A stretch of 64,000 bases of DNA, taken from assembly GCA_012976225.1 (NCBI GenBank), contig JAAVVG010000018.1:248001-312000 (forward strand), read 5' to 3'. The notes under the pieces were generated by a model. The model made no database searches. It worked only from the letters and a program-made list of their open reading frames with translations, and had not been told where the DNA came from. The position numbers and the translations under genes are program-made. Shown here in pieces: positions 36,612 to 46,993 of this stretch (position 1 is the first letter of the stretch; each line of letters begins with the position of its first letter). The stretch is from Golubevia sp. BC0850. Lineage: Eukaryota; Basidiomycota; Exobasidiomycetes; Golubeviales; Golubeviaceae.

Positions 36612-37244
36612 ATGGATGGTTAACTACGATCATAAGTGGATTGGTTTTAGGTTTAGGACTTCAAGGCTCAGGTCCTACTAAACTAATTGGGAACTTCAAA
36701 GACTTCGTCATCGGCAAATTATTGCCGATCTCTCCTTTCTCCAGACTACAAATTCAAACTTTAAAGACTGTCAAGAAATCTTTAGCTCAATCTAAATTCT
36801 CAAACAAAAAAACTGTCTCTCCCTCCATCATCGTTTACCCTTTCTCTTGTTAGGCTTTCTCCAACTTTCCGTCTCTATGTCTCTTTATGGTTATATCCCT
36901 CTCTCCTCTCTCCATTCTAAGGGCTTACCCCTGAATTTCAACCTCAGAATAGATCCCTGAAAACCCGAAAAAAAATCACTCTCGGCTCGAAGAACAGTTT
37001 GGCCAAATTTGCCCCCCCCCTTTCACCTTTATCAAATCTCCTAGGTTGCTTCGTTTTGGTTGTTCATGTTGGTCGCAAAAGGTAGAATAAATCGTTGTTA
37101 TCAATTCTTCTTTTGGGTGTGAAATTCGTGCGACAGCGTCCACGTGCAAGAGCTTTTGGTGGTTTTGCTCCAGCAAACGAATCTTGGTTCTCTTCACCAG
37201 TCACCTCCACACGTCAGCGTGATTAGTACATCGCTCTTTCAAAG
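36612..37244. other. intergenic region between VTC4 and EMC2
   Basis: Contains the VTC4 3' UTR and the EMC2 promoter. A poly-C run at about 37011-37020 is followed by AT-rich sequence, and CACGTG occurs at 37141-37146. A 70-codon open frame near 36641-36853 has no motifs. Confidence 0.45.
37141..37146. promoter_or_regulatory. CACGTG motif upstream of EMC2
   Basis: CACGTG about 100 nt before the EMC2 start codon, a typical distance for a fungal upstream element. It would suit a bHLH factor. Based on the motif and position alone. Confidence 0.3.
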
Positions 37245-39038
37245 ATGACAGCAACAAAACTCTCACTACCTATCAAGAATGCCAACGACGCTATTCACTA
37301 CTTAGCAGAACAGAGGAGGTGAGCTATCAATAGGCTTCGTTGGTGAAATCCTGCATTCTTCTCTCTAACCTGATTTCTCTCTTCTCTTCCTTCGACTTAC
37401 TCTAGGCGACCAGCAAGACAATCAGCATTGATAGTCTCTTGTGGAGAGTTCATCATAGAAGGAGGTCATCTTTCCAAATTGGGAGACGATCTTTGGGCAA
37501 CTCTTGAACAAGTTGCGATCGCTGCTTTGGATTTGGGTAGATGGGAACTAGCAGAGGTGAGCACTCAAAAGAATGGAATATCTTATCTCATATCCAACCA
37601 GATAAAGAAAAGAAGAAGAAGAGCCTCTTGAACGTCTTGCTGACTTCCTGTTTCTTTCGTTCGTGCTTGCCTACAATCCATCTTCACCCTTGTCTCATTC
37701 TCGTTCCGACAATCTCCCTCGATCAAATGAAACCTCTACTCATTTGAAATACAGCTTTGCGTAGCTAGACTTCATACTCGGTTCCCAGAATCTCTACGAG
37801 TGGGATGTCTTCAAGGAATGCTAATGGAAGCCCACGGAGAACTCTCCAAGGCCCTGCAGCTCTACGATGAGCTGTTGGTCGGGGATGAAACTAACACTGT
37901 GAGACTTTTAGGAGAAACAAAGATCGTCTGACAGACTAACATCAAGAACGATTGGAAAGTAGCCCTGATTTCTTACCGTTATTTTTTTCATCCTCCTCCT
38001 CTCTCCTTTATCCGTTAATTCCACTCTTCTTTCTCCTTCTATCCCTGAATTCTCTATATCCCTTTAATTTGGCCTCATCGAACCTATTCCTTTCTCCAAA
38101 AGATGGTAGCCAAACGTCGGATTGCAGTGATTCGTTCCCTTCTCCCTTCGGATCCAAAAGGTGGATTGGAAAAGGCTGCAGAGGCTTTGAATTCCTATCT
38201 AGATGTCTTCTATGCTGATCCCGAAGCTTGGCAAGAATTGGCCAATGTCTACTCTGAGTTGAACATGTGAGTCTCTCCTGTCCTTGCCTCGCTTCTTTCT
38301 CTTTATACTTTTGCCTTCCTCTATCTCTACCTGACTGCTCGGCCATCTCCACTTTCCCTTTCCAATCTTCTCGACCTCAAAATGACCATTTTGATCACTT
38401 CAAACTCGGATTCTGGGATCTTTCAGGTATATTCCAGCCCTTTTCGCTTTGGACGAATTACTTCTTCTAGCACCTCATGATGCATTCTACGTTCTTCAAC
38501 ATGCTGAAACGGCTCACACTGCAGGTCAATATACAAGAGCTTACTCTGGATTCTTAAGAGTCTTGGAAATGTGTGGATCTGAAGCTGGAGATAAGAAAAG
38601 TAGTGATGGGAAGAGTGGAAAGAGAGAAGGTCCTTGGGTCAGATCTCTTTGGGGATTGAAAGCTGTGAGTTTACAGGATTTCTGTTAAGAGAAGAAACCG
38701 CGATGTTCTTCTGCTCGAGACAAGAGACTCGATTGATCCAAGACGAGGCTTCTAGTCTCCAAACGAAACAAACGCTGATCTATTTTCTGACATGTTCCTA
38801 ATCCCTCCCCTTTTCTTGGCCATTCTTTTGATTTCAGTGCACTTCTCAGCTACTCGCAAACCCTCCTTCAGCCTCGGGATCATCTTCATTGGACTTCACT
38901 CCTTCGAAACTCAAGGCCATCGATTCCCTCGTCACAGACCTTTTGCTCAACAGAGCTTATTCGTCCGGTAGTTCTGCAACAGATCCGGAAGGCTTGAAGC
39001 TTTCTAGAGAGGCTGTCAGAAAAGTGCTGGCTTTGTAA
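37245..39038 (+). CDS. EMC2: ER membrane protein complex subunit 2 (TPR protein)
   Basis: Six exons: 37245-37318, 37406-37556, 37755-37898, 38103-38266, 38427-38664, 38838-39038. They total 972 nt, giving 323 residues, close to the usual size of EMC2. The protein is a soluble array of tetratricopeptide repeats. Diagnostic stretches are FPESLRVGCLQGMLMEAHGE, AEALNSYLDVFYADPEAWQE with LANVYSEL, and LDELLLLAPHDAFYVLQHAE; these are the best conserved parts of the family. EMC2 is a cytosolic scaffold of the ER membrane complex, which inserts tail-anchored and multi-helix proteins into the ER membrane. Every splice join preserves the repeat reading. A glycine/lysine/serine-rich loop near residues 215-235 is a local insertion. 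The start is the first ATG of the exon. Confidence 0.92.
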
Positions 39039-39418
39039 GAAAGAAACCCAAAATGTTTGGATAATAGAATGTTCCCAGTCGCTCAGAACTTCAGCTTCTT
39101 GCAATCAGCTTGTTGACTTCAGCAGCCATGTTCCAAGCTAGGCTTGATTGTCCCCCTTCTCAAAGGTGACTGTCAGAATCGCATGAACAGAGGAAAGTTG
39201 GATTTCAAGATTTCCGTGTTCTAGAAGGAAGGAGATGAATATCTGATGCGCGTTTATCGGCAACTCGCTACTCGCAGAGGGTGAATCTGGAGCACAAATA
39301 AAAAGAGGATTCGAGGCAAAACTTCGATTAGGATGGAACTTGATAAGATTATAATTATAACAAGGAATGAGACTCATGAATGAACTTCTTCTCGTCAATT
39401 CTGTTCAGCAGTCTTTTC
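39039..39418. other. convergent 3' UTR region
   Basis: The gap between the EMC2 stop and the minus-strand RRM gene stop. AT-rich near 39345-39360, consistent with 3' end signals. No coding evidence. Confidence 0.45.
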
Positions 39419-42400
39419 TTATTGCATTTGAGCATCTCCAGCGGCACGGTGAGCGTTGAAATCACGCCAAGCTCGGTTGAATTCTAGATCTAGAGCACGG
39501 CCTCCGTAGACATAGCTATCGATGGTGAAGAGGGTAGCGAGGAGAGGGCAAGAGAGTCAGAGTCAAAGTTGTTCTTGAGTTGGGAGAAAAAAGCAGAATT
39601 TTGAAGGCCTTCGCGTGCAAGATACTCACTTGCTGAACTTGGTGATAGCGGTTTGAGCATCTTCAACGCTGGCGAATTGAACGACACCGACTCCCTTAGA
39701 TCTACCACCTTCATGAAGAATCTCAGCTTCATCGACAGTTCCAGTAGTCTGGAAGAGTTCAACCAAATCTTCATTGGAAGTCGACCAAGGAAGGTTTCTG
39801 ACGAAAATTTGCATGGAAGGCTCGGCAGGTGGGACTGGAGCGAAGTTTCCGTGGTGTCCTCCTGGGTGATGTGGGGCTCCGTGGTAACCTCCGTACCCTT
39901 GTTGGAATCCTCCTCCATAACCTCCACGTCCACCGTATCCACCACGAGGGGCGAAACCACCACGTCCGTATCCTCCTCCGAAACCTCCACGAGGAGCAAA
40001 TCCTCCTCCGTATCCTCCTCCTCCTTGAGCGTTGGCGTAACGATCCTGAAAAGAGCGGATACAAAGAAGGCGAGGATATGCCAAAAGAAGATCAGTGTTT
40101 GTGGAACGGACAAGAGAATGCCATGAGGTCAGATCACACACGCTTGCCACATCTCTTTCCAATCGAAGAAGCTCTATCTCTCATCTCTTCAACTCACCTC
40201 TCTGACCTCGATGACTCTTCCGTTCCAGTCGAATCCGTTGTACATCTGACAAGCATTCTGAGCATCTTGAGGGCTGTCGAAGATGACAATCCCGCTTCCC
40301 TTTGGTCTTCCGTCTGGTCCCATGTTGATATCAGCCCTGACGATGTTTCCAGCAGTTCTGAAAAGATCCTTCAACTCCTGCCATCCAGCTTGGTAAGGAA
40401 GGTTTCCGATGTACAGCTGGCATCCTGGGGCTCCAGGAGGGAAAGAAGGAGGAGCGTACCCTCCGTGTCCGTGGAATCCTCCACCGAAACCACCACGAGG
40501 AGCGAATCCACCACGGAATCCACCACGTCCACGAGAAGCTTGAGGAGGAGCTCCGTAACGGGCTTCCTCTTCACGGTCCTGAGAGAGATGAAAGGTAGAG
40601 GAGAAAGGGGTGCGAGAGAGAATGTTTGTTTTAATCAGCTCAGCGGTCTCAAAAGTTCTTGCTTTTAGAAGAATCGGTTGTAGGCTGTCTTGACCTAGAC
40701 CCGAAACTGAAAGGAGATAAGTCAGCACGCAGGAAAGAGCTACTAACCTCACGAATGAAGACTGGTCTTCCGAGGAGGGCAGTGTCAGAGAGGTTCTTGA
40801 TGGCAGCCTGAGCCTCATCAGAAGTACTGTACTCGACGATACTGTTGAAGTAGGTAGGGGAAACATGAAGAAGGCGTAGAAGAGAAAAGATGGGAAGAAG
40901 GTTGCGAAAAGACAGAGGAAACGTCAGAACAACACTCTTTAGATTTAAAGAGGCCTAGATTTTTCAAAAGAGAAGTCCCAGCCGTTTTTGTGCGTCTGAG
41001 TAGTGGAATGCCGATCTCAAACCGATCGAACTTGGTTGCAGAAGAGAACACCTCCATCTCCTCAACCCCACCGGCTTTCTTTCCACGCACACATCCAGAT
41101 CTCTTCTTTCCAGTTCATTCTTTTACTTCCTGTGGGTATTTTCTTTGCCCTTCCAAACCCCACTAGACATTAAAACTCACCCGCATCCCTTAGACATTCC
41201 ATTTGGTTGAGTCAAGATCTCAGCGAAGACTACATTTCCAGCTGCAGAGATTGAAGTAATTTGGTTGAGAAGGAAGAGGGGCGAAAGGGTTGATCGGAGT
41301 TGCAGATTGAGAGAGTGGAAGTAATGGTATGGAGGTAGGGAAGAAAGAGAAGGTCGAAGAGAGGACCCAGAAGGGACGATCACAAAGTAGACGACGGTAA
41401 GAGAGAAAACGTGATGAATTGATTGGAGAAGGGGAATGAATAAGGGAAGAAAGAAGAGAGTGTTTCCCATTCCGTCAGTTTCTCCAGCTCCAATTCTATC
41501 CACTTCCGAAACCTGTTAGCCCACAACTAGAAACCCGAACCGAAACCAAGTCCTATACCAATCCAAATCCAGATTAGCTTTCCGAGCCATGCCAAAACCA
41601 ATTCCATCCCATGCCTTTGAGCCACGTCCAGCTGCTCAAAGACCCCAGTTCCATCAAAGGTTTCCAACAGGTTGGGTTGCTGCGACGGTTTGAAACGGGC
41701 GCGGTGGAGGGATGGGTGTGTAATGACTATTGATGTGGACTTGAAAGTGGATTTGGAGAATTGGGCTCCAGAGAACCTCTTGGGTTGCTGGTGAGGTGAG
41801 GGTCTGAGTGGAGCTCAGGAAGAAAGATGAGATGGTACAAGATGGAGTTGAGGACTCTCTGAGTAGGATTGAGACTTGCTGGGAAAGGAAGCTGGATAGA
41901 TTCGCTGGTTCTCGGGTGAATTGAAGCCTATGAAGCGGGAGGGCAGAATGTTGAACTTGAATAAGGAGGAGGAAGAAAGTGGCCATGCATGCCTCAACCC
42001 ATCAATCCAGCTACCCATTCCCATTCCTAGTACTCCAATTGATTCCTGTTTTTCCAATCCTGATCTCAATCCAAACAGGAGCCTTTCAACTCCAACACTG
42101 CACCATCTTACCTTTGTACCTTGCAGCATCCACACCCGAGCGAAGAAAAAGACCTCCCCTTTCAATATCCTTCCTTCCCATCCTTCCATCCATTCTCAAA
42201 ACAGATTTCGAGTAGATTTCTACGCACCCCCAGCCATGAACTCCTTCAAAGAATCCCACTTGACTTCATAAGACAAGTTGCCAACGTAGACTCTCCTAGC
42301 CTTCTCAGAGTTTGCTGCTGCTTGATCTGCTGGAACTTCTCCTCCGTGGTTGCCCAAGTTGGAGCTGTGTTGCTGAGTAGTGTCTTGTGGAGCGTCAGTA

Positions 42401-42423
42401 TTCATTTCTTGGTTGTCGGCCAT
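39419..42423 (-). CDS. Gbp2/Hrb1-like RNA-binding protein with three RRM domains and RGG-type linkers
   Basis: Six exons on the minus strand: 42423-42228, 41241-41181, 40841-40748, 40578-40198, 40045-39630, 39515-39419. They total 1245 nt, giving 414 residues. RRM1 has RVYVGNLSYEV and SKGCGIVEY, assembled over three exons. RRM2 has QLYIGNLPYQAGW and PKGSGIVIF. RRM3 has IFVRNLPWSTSNEDL and SKGVGVVQF. Between them are Gly/Arg-rich linkers with repeated GGFAPRGGF and GGYGGRGG units, likely arginine-methylation targets, as in yeast Gbp2 and Hrb1, SR-like shuttling proteins that check and export mRNA. An acidic, Gln-rich N-terminal tail precedes RRM1. The first intron (41242-42227) is 986 nt, about ten times the local norm, with a GTGCGT donor. 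Other three-RRM hnRNP M-like names would also fit. Confidence 0.9.
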
Positions 42424-43456
42424 TTTGAGTTTGAGTTTTGGGGTGGTTTGAGTTGTTGACTTGTGAGGCGAAGAAGCAAGAAGGATGAAGAAAAGAGGAA
42501 ACCTTGGAGGTGGCCCCAGGTCCGTCGGATTCGAAGTCGAGGTGGCAAAGACAAGTGAAGTCGTCTTAGATCTCCAGAAAAGGGAAAGCGAACTTTGGAG
42601 AGTATGGAGTTCCTCAAAAATCGAGAAGAGAATCCTTACGATGCGAGGAGGAGTGAAGGGGCGAAGAGGAAGGGGAAGTGGGGCCCTATTGGCGTGAGCG
42701 ACAAGGGGAGAGGTTAGAAGTAAATCCCCAGGTTAGATCCAATCAGAACAAAAAGAGTCAAACTCGATTATCGGGTTTTGGAGCAGATAGAGTCCCTGAC
42801 TCCCCCTTTTTGGCCAATCACAGGACCCCCTCCCTCCCTTTTTGGAGCTGAACAGCGAATGCTTATAGTCCCGAAACTCAAGCTACTAATTGGTGGGACC
42901 AAACCCGATCTGCTTTTGAACTTTCCTGGAGTGAAGTGCGTGTAAGGGAGGAATTTCGAGGTTGAGACAACAAGTTTATTTCGACTTCTTGGAGTTTGGA
43001 CCTCCTCGTGACGTGGATTATGCCTCTTCTTTCGGCTCGCGCTGTCTTCAGATTTTTGGCCCTGACTGCTCAGTAGAACCTTGAAAAGGACGCTCTCCTT
43101 CGACACTTGTCCTTTCAACCGTCTTCTTTCCCTTTTCTCTTTCCCCTTTCCACCCCCTTTCCTTCTCATCGTCTCGCTCTTCTCTACTCTACCCCGCACT
43201 TTTTAATCCTTTCTCCCACTCTCCTTTTCTCTCTTCTTCCTTTCTTTTCATTTTACTGCTTCAATCTAATTCGTCCCTTCCCTCTACCCCTACCACCCTC
43301 TCCCATTTTCCCACTTCTCATCCGCCAAGTCCATTTCATCCCTGCTCAATCTTACAACACCTTTGAATTCACATCAACCTCAAGAGCTGCATTTACGATT
43401 CTCGACGTCCAGTTCCACCTCAACGACCTGCACTTCACACGATCCGCTTCTTCAAC
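42424..43456. other. divergent promoter region of the RRM gene and the NDT80-like gene
   Basis: About 1 kb without coding evidence. It includes a CCAAT element at 42814-42818 flanked by CTTTTTGG repeats, and a strongly pyrimidine-rich plus-strand tract at about 43095-43330 that looks like the 5' leader of the NDT80-like gene. Confidence 0.5.
42814..42818 (+). promoter_or_regulatory. CCAAT box
   Basis: The sequence TTGGCCAATCAC contains CCAAT, flanked by two CCCTTTTTGG-like copies. It lies about 390 nt upstream of the RRM gene ATG and 640 nt upstream of the NDT80-like ATG. CCAAT is bound by the HAP complex in fungi. Confidence 0.35.
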
Positions 43457-46318
43457 ATGGATCAAGACTCAATTGAAGCTTCTTACGCTCTGCTAGACCT
43501 TTCCACAAGCTTCAATTCTTCAGCCCAGCAACAACCGTGAGTATCTAGTTGCAGAACCAAGAGTTCTCCTTCCAGAAGTTGCCAGAACGATGATGAAGCT
43601 CGAACCCCTTTGTAAATGAAGGCGACCCTCGCTAGTCCGTTGCTTCTCACTTTCTCTTCCAAGTCATCTGAAAAGGACCCCAAGACTCAATCAAATAAGC
43701 TCATGTTATTCAAACTAACTCTTGAGAAGACAGTCTCTTTGATTGACAGACACGCATCGCCTCGTCGTTATCTCTCCGCGTCCTGACATCTTTTTCTGGT
43801 TCTTTCCTCTCAACTTCTGACCTCGTCTCTTTCTCTTCTTCCCTATCCATAGTCTATCTAGACCATCTGCCACCTCAAGTCAAGAGAGATCCACTTCTGG
43901 TCATGATCAATCGTCCTCGACCACTCAATCGACCACTCCAGAGATCGACAGTGCTTCTGGTCTCCTCGACACTAGATCCAACTCTTCCAAGGGTGATATT
44001 ACTGCTCATCCGAACAAAACTTCTGATCAAATGGAAGTGGATTCTCAAGGTGATAGAGGAACCAGAAGTGATGAAGAACCCGACCGTACGAACCGTACAA
44101 GATCACCTATTTCAATTCTCAAAAGTCCTTCGACTCTGATGAAAGAGCTCGAGATCCGAGAATATCTATCTTCATCTCCAATTCAGGATCAACCTGACTT
44201 GAACAGGAGAACCAGCGTCAGAAATGCTGAACGCAATTCTCTGATTTCAGTTGGAGCTCTGCCATCTCAAGCTAACGTCTCGAGCTCAAGTTCTGTTCCA
44301 GAAAGAAGCAGAGAAGTAAGAGGTTCTACTTCTGGACCTCAAAGAGGAGACAATCTTGGAGGACTCGAAGGTGGTGGCGGAAGAAAAGGAAAGGCAGCAG
44401 ATGCTCATCTTACTACTTCTGCTGGAAGTTTGAAATCTTTGGGAAAGGGGGAACTTTTTGGTACCAGGACCAAGCAATTTATAGGATTGTCTTTGAATGG
44501 GTTAGTCTCGCAACGATGTGAGAAGCCGGATCGCTTTATCTCTTACTGGATTCTACTTTTCCCCTTTTTCACAGACAACCTCTCGAGGTACATCTTCTCT
44601 GCAAAGAACTAGGAACGATCTCGAAAGTCAACGAGGTTTTCACTTGCTACCGTAGAAACTATCTGAAGGTCGATGTTCAAGCTTTCTTTGACCGTACTTC
44701 TCATTCTGGATCGAACGGTCAAAGTTCTGTCGCTACCTTTTCAAAAGGTGCGTTCCTTTTCTTATGAGCTCTCAACCTCCGATACAACGTTCCTGATTAG
44801 TCTTTTCCCTTCTTCTCCCTGCCCAGTCATCAACTCTCAATCTTATGACTTCTCCATCGAGTTCTCAGCCTTCGTAAATCCAAGATCTTCAACCGATCCC
44901 AACCTGAATCTTCAAGAATTCGCTGAAACCGATCTGGTAGAGGCAGTCGAGATTGTTCAGTTCTCTACCGCTAGAGAAAGAGGCCCAAGAAAGGAAGTGG
45001 AGATGATTAAGATCAAGCCAGTCTACAAAGATTCAGAAAGTGACGAAGAAGTTGGAATGGAAGGTGAAAATGATGACGAAAAGGAAGAAAGTGGCAATCT
45101 AGCCAGTTTTAGAAGAATTCAAATTAGAAAGTCTACTGCTAACAACGGAGCTTCAACTGGGGTTCTTGAAGATGTCGACCGTTCTTCTACCGCCAAAAGA
45201 CCTTCCTTCAACAAACTTCAACGTTCAGTTTCAACGCCTGAGCTCTCTCAAGACGAATCATCAACTTTAAACAGGAGATCGAGTTCGACTTCAGGCAGTA
45301 GAAAGTCTCCCCGTTGTAGTCCTGAATCCACTTCCTCAATCGTCATTCCCAATAGAAAGAGTTCGGCTCCAATCTCGAGAAGAAGACACGGAAGGTCGTA
45401 TTCTACTCCGGTCGGTAGATCTTCAACAAGTGAAACACGGATTCAATCTCAAGTCCAGCAAGCAGCAGCAACTCCAGTCAATGGAAATGGAAACAAGGTC
45501 CAACAGTACTACATTCTCAAGGTTACTCTTTGGGCGACTCTCAAATCTTCAGCTTCAAACATGGACTACATTAAGTCCAACCTCAGAAGAAGCAGACTTC
45601 CAGGATCCGAAGCTCCAATCAAAGTCGCAAGTTGCTTGTCCGAAAGAATCACAGTCCATGGAAGATCTAAGTTACAATGGGATACAAACGTCAACACAAT
45701 TCCCAAACGTAATTCTTCACTCAATGGAGGTGACGTGAACTTCAAATCCAATTCAAAGAGAAACAGTACAGGCTCTGTGAGAATGACTAGATCGAATTCC
45801 AATTTGGGTTCCCCTTCAAGACCTAACATCAGATCAATGAAGTCTTTACCAAACTTCGGATCTTCTGAGAATTCAATCAACGAAGAGACCTCTGGGAGCC
45901 ATTCTAGATCTGCTTCTACTGGGAAGATCGGTAATGGTGTGGGAAAGCAAATTGAAGTTCTGAGAAGACTTGGACATAAGAGACAAAGAGCTGAAGTCGG
46001 AGAAAGTGATGACATTAGTGGAGAAGATGAGAGGGAGGATGTTGACAGCGAGAAGGATCTAGAAGAAGAAGAAAATGATCAGCCTTCAAGATCTTCTGAA
46101 CTCAGCTTTGGAAATGGAAAAGATCGTTTGAATCGTAAGTTCGAAACGTTTCACGAAAGAGGATTCGTCTTCGAGATTTCGAGCTGACTCTCCTTCTTCC
46201 TGTTTTTTCTTCCTCGAAATCCCAAGAAACTCCTCAAAACGGTCTTTACAGATTAACCGGACCTGATTCTTCAGCTCTCGCTGCTGCTTCAAAAGAAAGC
46301 TCTGGTTCAAGATCTTAG
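43457..46318 (+). CDS. NDT80/PhoG-type DNA-binding transcription factor
   Basis: Five exons: 43457-43536, 43853-44500, 44575-44747, 44827-46134, 46227-46318. They total 2301 nt, giving 766 residues. The domain begins near residue 225 (GTRTKQFIGLSLNGQPLEVH) and includes VFTCYRRNYLKVD, the stretch VEIVQFSTARERGPRKEVEM, the strongly conserved SFRRIQIRKSTANNG and, after a long Ser/Arg-rich insertion, YYILKVTLWATL and ERITVHGRSKLQ. These match Ndt80, XprG and VIB-1 proteins, immunoglobulin-fold factors that control meiosis, starvation responses or secreted hydrolases. The insertion between TANNG and the ILKVTLWA strand (over 100 residues) is unusual; in most members this loop is short. N- and C-terminal arms are disordered, acidic and Ser-rich. 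The direct target process cannot be told from sequence. Confidence 0.8.
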
Positions 46319-46993
46319 GAATGCTCTCTAGGTCGTAGAAGCGAGAGGTTTCTCTCGTCTTCCTTTCCGAATGGCTTTAGGTCCAGTCGATTTCCCCATC
46401 TTTGTCAAGTCTGCCTGCAAATCTCTTAGCCCCGAATCAAGTTTTGAGTCTCTCCTTCTTGCTCTCGAGGTTCGAACACTACCTGAATAACTGCCCAATT
46501 CTTCCAGCTTCTTCTAATTCCCAACAATCAATCATAAAAAAAAATCTCGTCTCTTTCCGCTGTCTTTAGATCTCACCCCTTGCGATATCCTTCCCCTACA
46601 ACTCTTTCACCCCATTCCGTGTCTCTTTCTTTTCACATCCGATAACAACCTTCTGTTCATTGCTTCTCCGATCAATAATGCTCAATGTTTACTCTACCTC
46701 TCACCAAAAAAATTAAATCTGTCTCGCCTGGAAAAGCCCTGTCGTACTCAAGTTTGTTAAGCAGAAAGAGAAAGATGCTGGAAGAGATCCATGAAATCGA
46801 GTTGAGAGATAGTGTGTATGACAAAAGGAGAGCAGGAGTTTCGCAGTTCAAAAAGAGTCATGAGACGATAGCAGGAGGATCAATTATTGGAAAGGGAAAT
46901 TTCGATCAGGGAAGAAAACGAGAGGCGTAGCATTGAAAAACGGCCTTTAATGTTCATGATTAGCAGTTCGAGAGGATAAATGAGGAGGAAGAT
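46319..46993. other. convergent 3' UTR region
   Basis: This gap lies between the NDT80-like stop and the RCC1 stop. A short plus-strand open frame at 46685-46930 has no recognisable motif. AT-rich ATCATAAAAAAAAA near 46540 may be part of a 3' end. Confidence 0.45.

Noticed and set aside
39829-40668. A 279-codon plus-strand open frame opposite the Gbp2-like gene
   Set aside because: It mirrors the Gly/Arg-rich coding strand and crosses its introns; the codon bias of the real gene explains it.
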